A DNA stretch of 64,000 nucleotides from Martinezella tropici (lineage in GTDB: Bacteria; Pseudomonadota; Alphaproteobacteria; Rhizobiales; Rhizobiaceae): NCBI RefSeq assembly GCF_008370325.1, contig NZ_VNIP01000006.1:372001-436000 (forward strand), written 5' to 3'. The position numbers and the translations under genes were made by a program. The notes below the pieces were generated by a model. That model ran no database searches. It was not told where the DNA came from and was given only the letters and a program-made list of their open reading frames with translations. Positions 36,135-42,332 of this stretch are shown here, in pieces (the first letter of the stretch is position 1; each line of letters starts with the position of its first letter).

Positions 36135-36337
36135 ACGGATCGGTTCACCGGTGTCTTTCACCCGCGGTCGAGCATCGGCTGCGGGTTTATTTTTTCGTGC
36201 ATTGAAAATTCTGTGCAATCTGGGGGTTGTCCGCTCAATTGATAATGTAGCGGTAACGAATCCTTAGCTTGCTGCTCCTATCGTTTCAATTTGAAGCCGG
36301 CATTGGATAATGGCGGCTGATGCCAGGGAGCTCATAG

Positions 36338-36700
36338 ATGCAGCGGTTCATGATAACGGATACATCGGATGTCGTCAGAAAAGTCGGCAAACGAATCCTG
36401 TCGGAACTGGATTTTCTCGTGAGCGAAGCCGGGGATGCCCGTGAGGCGCTGATGCGCTGCCAGGCCGAAATCCCGGATTATCTGATCGTCGATGCCGGCA
36501 TGGAAGGAGCGCTCGATCTCATCACCAGCATCCGCGCCATGCCCAATGGCAAGGATGTGAAGATCTATTATTGCGTTGTCGAGGCGGACCTTCGCAAACT
36601 GATGGCCGGAAAGCGCGCCGGCGCCACGGATTTTCTGCTGAAGCCTTTCGACCGCAAGATCCTGACGGCCATATTCGGCAATCGCGCTGCAGCCGCGTAA
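36338..36700 (+). CDS. Single-domain response regulator (divergent receiver) beside chpT and ctrA
   Basis: A 120-residue receiver without output domain. Asp 52 (LIVDAGM) is the likely phosphate acceptor and LLKPFD near residue 102 holds the conserved Lys. However the N-terminal acidic pair is only one Asp (MITDTS), the Pro after the acceptor is missing (DAGMEG) and the usual Thr/Ser switch is replaced (YYCVVEAD). It is therefore an atypical receiver, not a plain CpdR or DivK. Its place between chpT and ctrA suggests a role in the same relay. A GTAA-N7-TTAG sequence at 36253-36267 precedes it. Confidence 0.85.
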   Translation: MQRFMITDTSDVVRKVGKRILSELDFLVSEAGDAREALMRCQAEIPDYLIVDAGMEGALDLITSIRAMPNGKDVKIYYCVVEADLRKLMAGKRAGATDFLLKPFDRKILTAIFGNRAAAA

Positions 36701-36727
36701 TTTTAACCAGACATATCAAGCGGCGAT

Positions 36728-36755
36728 AGCCGCCCTTCGAGGCGGCTGTTCTTCT
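36728..36755 (+). terminator. Terminator after the receiver gene
   Basis: AGCCGCC (36728-36734) pairs with GGCGGCT (36741-36747) around CTTCGA, followed by GTTCTTCT. Confidence 0.7.
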
Positions 36756-36780
36756 GTGCTTCATTGGCAAAGCGCCAATA

Positions 36781-36810
36781 AAAAATCCCGCCTGAAGCGG
36801 CGGGATTTTT
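36781..36810. terminator. Bidirectional terminator at the 3' end of ctrA
   Basis: A perfect 12-bp stem AAAAATCCCGCC / GGCGGGATTTTT with a six-base loop lies 30 bases beyond the ctrA stop; A and T runs allow it to stop both strands. Confidence 0.9.
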
Positions 36811-36839
36811 GTGTATCGGCGGTAAAGGTGGGGATGGGC

Positions 36840-37541
36840 TCAGGCGCTTTCGGCGAAATCGTTGCTATCGGGCTCGCGCAGCACATAGCCGCGGCCCCAG
36901 ACGGTTTCGATGTAATTGGCGCCGCCGGCGGCGTTGGCCAGCTTCTTGCGGAGCTTGCAGATGAAGACGTCGATGATCTTCAGTTCCGGCTCGTCCATGC
37001 CGCCATAGAGATGGTTGAGGAACATTTCCTTGGTGAGCGTCGTGCCCTTGCGCAGCGAGAGCAGCTCCAGCATCTGGTATTCCTTGCCGGTCAGATGCAC
37101 GCGCTGGCCGCCGACTTCGACGGTCTTGGCGTCGAGGTTGACGATGAGCTCGCCGGTCATGATCACCGATTGGGCATGGCCCTTGGAACGGCGAACGATG
37201 GCGTGAATGCGGGCGACCAGCTCGTCCTTGTGGAAAGGCTTGGTCATGTAGTCGTCGGCGCCGAAGCCGAGGCCGCGAACCTTGTCCTCGATGCCGGCCA
37301 TGCCGGAGAGGATGAGGATCGGCGTCTTGACCTTCGAAAGGCGCAGGGTGCGCAGCACTTCGTAGCCGGACATATCGGGAAGGTTAAGATCGAGAAGAAT
37401 GATGTCGTAGTCGTAAAGCTTTCCGAGATCGACGCCTTCTTCACCGAGATCGGTGGTGTAGACGTTGAAACTTTCGGATTTGAGCATCAATTCGATGCTC
37501 TGCGCTGTCGCGCTGTCGTCTTCAATGAGTAGAACCCGCAT
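36840..37541 (-). CDS. ctrA: Cell-cycle response regulator CtrA
   Basis: A 233-residue OmpR-type regulator: receiver domain 1-118 with phospho-acceptor Asp 51 ([11 protein letters not shown]) and DNA-binding winged helix about 125-228 ([39 protein letters not shown]). CtrA is the master regulator of cell-cycle and flagellar genes in alphaproteobacteria. The usual unstructured C-terminal tail with Ala-rich end (FAESA) is present, as needed for ClpXP breakdown. The 434-base upstream region carries CcrM (GANTC) sites and CtrA half-sites. Confidence 0.97.
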   Translation of the reverse strand: MRVLLIEDDSATAQSIELMLKSESFNVYTTDLGEEGVDLGKLYDYDIILLDLNLPDMSGYEVLRTLRLSKVKTPILILSGMAGIEDKVRGLGFGADDYMTKPFHKDELVARIHAIVRRSKGHAQSVIMTGELIVNLDAKTVEVGGQRVHLTGKEYQMLELLSLRKGTTLTKEMFLNHLYGGMDEPELKIIDVFICKLRKKLANAAGGANYIETVWGRGYVLREPDSNDFAESA

Positions 37542-37982
37542 AATTGTCCCCTTTACCGCCGCCGAAAGGTCGTCAGCCCCCTTACGCGATACCGATCAAA
37601 TCACTGGTTGATTTGGAAGCTGCCATGCAATGGTTAACAAATTCTGATTCACTCTGGCAAGTCGTATCGAATTTATTAAATAATTTTTCCATTGCACTGT
37701 TTTCCAACGACAATCAGTAAAATCTTCTCCTAAAGTATCGCATTAAGAACTCACGCCAAGTGATTCATCCGACTCATCAATGCCAACATGTCGAAATCCG
37801 ACCACAACATTTACCGAGCCTTAAATCATTGCGCCTATCATTAACGATGCCCGTAAACGAAAGGTTACCAGCGGTAGGCTTTTATTAAGATCGCTGGAAA
37901 TTTTTTTAACCAAGCCGTCTCAAAGTGGCCTGGCGGGCGGGAATATCGAGAGCCGGGGTCTCGCATCACGGGAGTAATGCGT
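37542..37982. promoter_or_regulatory. ctrA / fliJ-like divergent regulatory region
   Basis: AT-rich and non-coding. It holds three GANTC methylation sites (GATTC 37646, GATTC 37762, GACTC 37771) and several TTAA(C)-type half-sites: GTTAAC near 37634, ATTAAC near 37840, TTAACCA at 37906-37912, and a weak TAAA-CGAAAGG-TTAC at 37854-37868. Such sites fit cell-cycle and self-regulation of ctrA, as known in Caulobacter. No single full TTAA-N7-TTAA match was found. Confidence 0.55.
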
Positions 37983-38339
37983 ATGAAGTCACGTGAGAGC
38001 CTTGTTCGCCTGAAAGAGTTTCAGGTGAACGAAAAACGCCGTCAGCTGCAGCAGTTGCAGATGATGATGGCGGAATTTGACCGCATGACGAAGGAACTGG
38101 AAAGCCAGATCGTGCTGGAAGAGAAGAAGTCCGGCATTTCCGATCCTAACCACTTTGCTTACCCGACTTTTGCCAAGGCGGCCCGCCAGCGCGCGGACAA
38201 TCTGCAGGTGTCGATCCGTGAGCTGCAGGTTCAGGAAGAAACGCTGGAAAGTTCGCTTGAGGAAATGCAGGCGGAATATGCCAAGGCTGCCGCGCTCGAG
38301 GAGCGTGATGGTTTGGGTCCGGCGCGGGCACGCGCCTGA
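37983..38339 (+). CDS. fliJ: FliJ-like coiled-coil protein (flagellar export chaperone family)
   Basis: A 118-residue, nearly all helical protein with heptad repeats (VRLKEFQVNEKRRQLQQLQ... then RQRADNLQVSIRELQVQEE). Location beside ctrA and the coiled-coil character match FliJ, the export-gate helper of the flagellar ATPase FliI. ATG 37983 is preferred because GGAG at 37971 lies eight bases before it; ATG 37977 is only two bases away from that site. FliJ-type sequences vary, so the name is moderately certain. Confidence 0.7.
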   Translation: MKSRESLVRLKEFQVNEKRRQLQQLQMMMAEFDRMTKELESQIVLEEKKSGISDPNHFAYPTFAKAARQRADNLQVSIRELQVQEETLESSLEEMQAEYAKAAALEERDGLGPARARA

Positions 38340-38433
38340 CAACGCAAGTCCGTCGCCCTTTCGGGATCGGGTTAGCTTCATCCCGATATGAGGGTAATCT
38401 TCGCAATGCGGGAGATGCGACGGAGAGCGCATG

Positions 38434-38486
38434 AAAGCTGCGCATGACTGGCCGTGACAGGGCCGGCCATGCGCAGCTTTTGCGTT
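38434..38486. terminator. Bidirectional terminator between fliJ-like gene and GNAT gene
   Basis: AAAGCTGCGCATG (38434-38446) is perfectly complementary to CATGCGCAGCTTT (38468-38480), with a GGCC/GGCC inner pairing; A-run before and TTTTGCG-TTTT after. It serves both convergent genes. Confidence 0.8.
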
Positions 38487-38493
38487 TTGAAGA

Positions 38494-38519
38494 TTAATCC
38501 GTCCATCTGGACGGATTAA
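38494..38519. repeat. Perfect 26-base palindrome
   Basis: TTAATCCGTCC-ATCT-GGACGGATTAA: an 11-bp perfect stem with a four-base loop, beside the terminator but without its own T-run. Ends TTAA at both sides. Could be a protein site or an inserted short element. Confidence 0.5.
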
Positions 38520-38571
38520 GGCCCACTCGGATCATTGCCGGAGCATATGCACGGTTGCTGTTGACGCTTAT

Positions 38572-38853
38572 TTAGAGATTGACGACGTCACGCCAGTCAT
38601 CATGGCGTTGTGCCTGCGCCTTGAAGAAGGGGCAGAGTGGGATGATCTTCCAGCCGCCGCGGCGCGCTTCCTCGACGGCGTGAAGCGCCAGCGCTTGGCC
38701 GACACCCTTGCCGCGCAGGGCATCCGGCACGCCGGTATGATCGATGATGATCAGCTTGGAGGAGGTGCGGGAAAACGTCATTTCCGCCTCGTGACCTTCG
38801 ACGGTCGCGACATACCGGCCACCGGAGGCGTTGTTTTCATTGCGGATATCCAT
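38572..38853 (-). CDS. Small GNAT-family N-acetyltransferase (YidJ/YjdJ-like)
   Basis: A 93-residue minimal GNAT. Its acetyl-CoA loop is DALRGKGVGQALALHAVE near residue 44, followed by GWKIIPLCPFFKAQ, which is typical of the small YjdJ-type acetyltransferases. AAGGGA precedes the ATG. No partner gene; acceptor unknown. Confidence 0.85.
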   Translation of the reverse strand: MDIRNENNASGGRYVATVEGHEAEMTFSRTSSKLIIIDHTGVPDALRGKGVGQALALHAVEEARRGGWKIIPLCPFFKAQAQRHDDWRDVVNL

Positions 38854-39022
38854 GATTTTTCCCTTATCACGTTGCAGATGAGGAGGATTGCATGCGCCCA
38901 GCGCGCTGCCAACTCCTGAATGATCTAGGAGAGATCAGTCTGCCGTCGAATGTTTTCAAGCGGCCTGTCGCTTACCCGATAATCGATAACCATTTTGCTT
39001 CGACGCTGGTCGCATCAAATAA

Positions 39023-39053
39023 TTCGGGCCTCTTTGCAAGAAAGAGGCCCGAA
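39023..39053 (-). terminator. Terminator after sciP
   Basis: TTCGGGCCTCTTT (39023-39035) pairs perfectly with AAAGAGGCCCGAA (39041-39053) around GCAAG; on the minus strand it is followed by TTATTTG. It lies 36 bases beyond the sciP stop. Confidence 0.75.
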
Positions 39054-39088
39054 CACAAAGATCAATTAAGGTGGTGCTGTCGCTGCTG

Positions 39089-39364
39089 TCAGTGGCGATA
39101 CTGCTGTATGCGGGTCGTCCGGAGGCCGGCAAGGCCATGGGTATTGATGGACGACTGCCAGGAGAGGAACTCTTCGACGGTCAACGTATAACGTTCGCAG
39201 GCTTCTTCCAAGCTGAGCAGACCACCACGCACGGCGGCGACAACCTCTGCCTTACGACGAATGACCCAGCGGCGCGTATTCGGCGGCGGAAGGTCTGCTA
39301 TCGTCAGCGGGCTGCCATCGGGGCCGATGACATACTTCACTCGGGGACGTATCATTTCGGTCAT
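39089..39364 (-). CDS. sciP: CtrA inhibitor SciP (DUF1153)
   Basis: A 91-residue DUF1153 protein. MTEMIRPRVKYVIGPDG, then TIADLPPPNTRRWVIRRKAEVV, closely match Caulobacter SciP, a helix-turn-helix protein that binds CtrA or DNA and blocks CtrA-driven transcription early in the cell cycle. ATG 39364 fits the family start. A TTAA-N7-CTAA sequence at 39417-39431 precedes it, suggesting CtrA activates its own inhibitor, as in Caulobacter. Confidence 0.93.
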   Translation of the reverse strand: MTEMIRPRVKYVIGPDGSPLTIADLPPPNTRRWVIRRKAEVVAAVRGGLLSLEEACERYTLTVEEFLSWQSSINTHGLAGLRTTRIQQYRH

Positions 39365-39665
39365 TGGACTCTCTACACACACTCAAGACCACGAGAGGCA
39401 CTCTATCTTGCCACATTTAAAAATTGCCTAAGCACATGGTAAGACTTTGCTAATAATTTTAACAAATGTGGCAGGCAGCTGATTTGCGTATGTCCTGCCT
39501 GAGCAAAATGCCCGAAAGCCCCTGTTATTTCAGGGGAAACCGCATTCATTCTATGATTTTTCGTCAGTAAAAACTTACGCTTCCGAGCCGAAATCGAGGA
39601 AGCTCATACGCTGCTCTCAGGCCGGGAACAGGCGCAAGAATTGTTTTTTACTTGCAAAAATAAAC
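39365..39665. other. Region between sciP and cysQ
   Basis: AT-rich, non-coding, about 300 bases. It holds the candidate CtrA box for sciP. Downstream of cysQ no clear terminator is visible, and no gene is seen. Confidence 0.5.
39417..39431. promoter_or_regulatory. Candidate CtrA box upstream of sciP
   Basis: TTAA-AAATTGC-CTAA (one mismatch from TTAA-N7-TTAA) lies 53-67 bases before the sciP start. Further AT-rich half-sites (TTTTAACAAA near 39456) follow. Confidence 0.45.
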
Positions 39666-40460
39666 TTACGCCGACACGCCGCTCTTCTGTCCGCCCCAGC
39701 AGATGAAGTGCGGATTGGCGAAGTCGGCATCCTCGCTCTGGTCGGTCTTGCCATAGGTCAGAAGGCCGCCCTCGACGGTTACGGTCGTGCCGCCGGCGGC
39801 GCGTAAGACCGCATCTCCGGCGGCCGTATCCCATTCCATCGTACGGCCGAAGCGCGGATAGACGTCGGCCTTACCCTCGGCGAGCAGGCAGAATTTCAGT
39901 GACGAACCGATCGATGTGCAGCCGGAAACCGCGTTGTCGGTGAGAAAGCCTTCGGTTTTCGCGTTGCTGTTGCAGCGGCTTGCGAGCGCGGTCAGTTTGG
40001 CCGGGCGCTCACGCACGCCGATGGTCAAGCGATCGGAGATGGCAAAATGCTCATCGACGATCAGCTTGCGCGCCCTGCCGGGCTCGCCGGTAAAAGCTAT
40101 CCCGAGTGCCGGTGCGTAGACAATGCCGATGATGGGAATACCGTTCTCGATATAGGCGATATTGACGGTGAACTCGTCTCGATGTTCGATGAATTCTCGG
40201 GTGCCATCGAGCGGATCGACCAGAAAGAAGGCGCGGCCTCGTACATCCGGGATCTTGCCAGCTGAAACCTGCTCTTCGGCAATGGCCGGGATATGCGGGA
40301 AATCGCGTTCGAGGTGCCTGAGAATGATGTTTTCGGCGCGCTCGTCGGCCAGCGTGACGGGGCTCATATCTTGCTTCAAGGCAACCGCATAGCCGGCACG
40401 ATAGACCTCCAATATGGCCTTTCCTGCTTCGAGCGCCGCCTTTTCGAATGTTGCAAGCAT
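39666..40460 (-). CDS. cysQ: 3'(2'),5'-bisphosphate nucleotidase CysQ
   Basis: A 264-residue inositol-monophosphatase-fold enzyme that breaks 3'-phosphoadenosine 5'-phosphate to AMP during sulfate assimilation. Metal-binding motifs are EEQ near residue 62, DPLDGTREFI near residue 82 and EWDTAAGDAVL near residue 209. Length is normal. It diverges from the sarcosine oxidase operon. Confidence 0.93.
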   Translation of the reverse strand: MLATFEKAALEAGKAILEVYRAGYAVALKQDMSPVTLADERAENIILRHLERDFPHIPAIAEEQVSAGKIPDVRGRAFFLVDPLDGTREFIEHRDEFTVNIAYIENGIPIIGIVYAPALGIAFTGEPGRARKLIVDEHFAISDRLTIGVRERPAKLTALASRCNSNAKTEGFLTDNAVSGCTSIGSSLKFCLLAEGKADVYPRFGRTMEWDTAAGDAVLRAAGGTTVTVEGGLLTYGKTDQSEDADFANPHFICWGGQKSGVSA

Positions 40461-40786
40461 CTGCTTCTTCGTCTTCCGCGCGATCCGCGCCTGAATCTCC
40501 GGACATTATATATAGGAAGTTGCGATTGCGAAGTTTAAACTTCCGATGCCCAGGTTCCTTCGCCTTAACGCGTGAGCGAAGGTTTAGCAACAGCGCTCCG
40601 CATGGCGTCCCGGACAGGCATGCTTTTCGGCAGGTCCGCGACGTATTCTTCCGGGAGCAGACACCGTCCGTCACTGCGCAATCGGAAAAGAACATATCCT
40701 GTTTGCGAAGCTTTTTCGTCCTTTCGGGACTTGTCGTTTTTATTGCATATGCGAATGTGCGGCCGGGTCGTGATCGGGATGAATGC
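40461..40786. other. Divergent region between cysQ and soxB
   Basis: It contains a perfect palindrome at 40530-40543 and a second inverted repeat CCTTCGC / GCGAAGG (40557-40563 and 40576-40582). No gene is apparent; the open frame that enters soxB from upstream has no family resemblance. Confidence 0.55.
40530..40543. promoter_or_regulatory. Perfect palindrome upstream of soxB
   Basis: GAAGTTTAAACTTC is its own reverse complement, placed midway between cysQ and soxB. It looks like an operator for a dimeric regulator of one or both genes. Confidence 0.5.
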
Positions 40787-42040
40787 ATGCGTTATTCGGC
40801 TTATCAGCTTCTAAAACAGGCGTTTTCGGGCAATCGCCATTGGCAGCCGGTGTGGCGGACGCCGGAGCCGAAACCGCATTATGACGTGATCATTGTCGGC
40901 GGTGGCGGTCATGGGCTGGCGACGGCCTATTACCTCGCCAAGGAATTCGGCATCACCAACGTCGCGGTGCTGGAAAAAAGCTACATCGGCTCCGGCAATG
41001 TCGGCCGCAACACGACGATCATCCGCTCCAACTACCTGCTGCCCGGCAACGAGCCTTTCTACGAATTCTCGATGAAGCTCTGGGAAGGGCTGGAGCAGGA
41101 TTTCAACTATAATGCCATGGTTTCCCAGCGTGGCATCGTCAATCTGTTCCATTCCGACGGCCAGCGCGATGCCTATGCCCGGCGCGGCAATGCCATGCGC
41201 ATGCATGGCGTCGATGCGGAACTGCTCAAACGCGAGCAGGTTCGCCGGATGATGCCTTACCTGAACTTCGATCATGCGCGGTTTCCGATCCTCGGCGGTT
41301 TGCTGCAGAGGCGCGGCGGCACGGCGCGGCACGATGCGGTTGCCTGGGGCTATGCGCGCGGCGCCGACAGCCGCGGAGTCGATCTCATCCAGCAATGTGA
41401 GGTGATCGGCATCCGTCGCGACGAGGGCGGTGCTGTGACGGGGGTCGAAACGAACCGCGGCTTCATCGGCTGCAACAAGCTGGCGCTCGCGGCCGCCGGC
41501 CATACGTCGATCCTGGGTAACATGGCCGATCTGGAACTACCGATCGAAACGCATGTCCTGCAGGCCTTCGTTTCCGAAGGGCTGAAGCCCGTCATCGACA
41601 ATGTCATCACCTATGGCGCGGGACACTTCTATATCTCGCAGTCCGACAAGGGCGGCTTAGTCTTCGGCGCCGATATCGACTACTACAGCTCCTATGCGCA
41701 GCGCGGCAATCTCGCCACCGTCGAGCATACGATGGAGGAGGGGGTGACGCTCATCCCCGGCCTTTCGCGCGTGCGCGTGCTGCGCACCTGGGGCGGCGTC
41801 ATGGACATGAGCATGGACGGCTCGCCGATCATCGACCGTACCCCCATCGAAAATCTCTATCTGAACTGCGGCTGGAACTATGGCGGCTTCAAAGCGACAC
41901 CAGCCTCGGGCTTCTGCTTCGCGCATTTGATCGCCAAGGGCGAAAGCCATGAGGTCAGCCGCCTTCTGCGTCTTGACCGCTTCGAGCGCGGCTTCGCGAT
42001 CGACGAGAGCGGCAAGGGTCCGCAGTCGAACCTGCATTGA
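40787..42040 (+). CDS. soxB: Sarcosine oxidase subunit beta
   Basis: A 417-residue FAD subunit that oxidises the N-methyl group of sarcosine. The FAD motif VGGGGHGLATAYYL is near residue 37, and the stretch NVGRNTTIIRSNYLL near residue 75 is typical of SoxB. The frame is open upstream, but ATG 40787 gives the standard length. It is the first gene of soxBDAG; the next gene begins 13 bases after its stop. Confidence 0.95.
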   Translation: MRYSAYQLLKQAFSGNRHWQPVWRTPEPKPHYDVIIVGGGGHGLATAYYLAKEFGITNVAVLEKSYIGSGNVGRNTTIIRSNYLLPGNEPFYEFSMKLWEGLEQDFNYNAMVSQRGIVNLFHSDGQRDAYARRGNAMRMHGVDAELLKREQVRRMMPYLNFDHARFPILGGLLQRRGGTARHDAVAWGYARGADSRGVDLIQQCEVIGIRRDEGGAVTGVETNRGFIGCNKLALAAAGHTSILGNMADLELPIETHVLQAFVSEGLKPVIDNVITYGAGHFYISQSDKGGLVFGADIDYYSSYAQRGNLATVEHTMEEGVTLIPGLSRVRVLRTWGGVMDMSMDGSPIIDRTPIENLYLNCGWNYGGFKATPASGFCFAHLIAKGESHEVSRLLRLDRFERGFAIDESGKGPQSNLH

Positions 42041-42053
42041 GGGCACAATACCA

Positions 42054-42332
42054 ATGGCAAGCTTGATCAACTGCCCGCATTGCGGCGTGCGACCCAAGGA
42101 AGAATTCTCCATTCGCGGCACGGCTTCCGTCGTGCGCCCGGCGCCGGCGGCGCCGGATGAGGACTGGAACCGTTACGTCTTTATCCGCGACAATGAGCGC
42201 GGCCGGATAGAGGAATATTGGCATCACGGTGCCGGCTGTCGCCGCTGGCTGGTCGTCGAGCGCAGCAACGTCACTCACGAGATCTTTTCCGTTACCGATG
42301 CCGAGGACAAGGCGAAGGAGGCGGCACGATGA
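42054..42332 (+). CDS. soxD: Sarcosine oxidase subunit delta
   Basis: A 92-residue small subunit with the zinc-binding NCPHCGVRP near residue 6 and RNT-type EYWHHGAGCRRWLVVER near residue 54. It stabilises the alpha-beta-delta complex. ATG 42054; its stop overlaps soxA as ATGA at 42329-42332. Confidence 0.95.
   Translation: MASLINCPHCGVRPKEEFSIRGTASVVRPAPAAPDEDWNRYVFIRDNERGRIEEYWHHGAGCRRWLVVERSNVTHEIFSVTDAEDKAKEAAR

Noticed and set aside
36253..36267. CtrA box GTAA-N7-TTAG before the receiver gene
   Set aside because: Two mismatches from TTAA-N7-TTAA; too weak to list as a site, though its position is suggestive.
40461..40786. Glycine riboswitch before soxB
   Set aside because: Searched by eye for the paired aptamer cores because of the methylated-glycine genes; no matching conserved elements.
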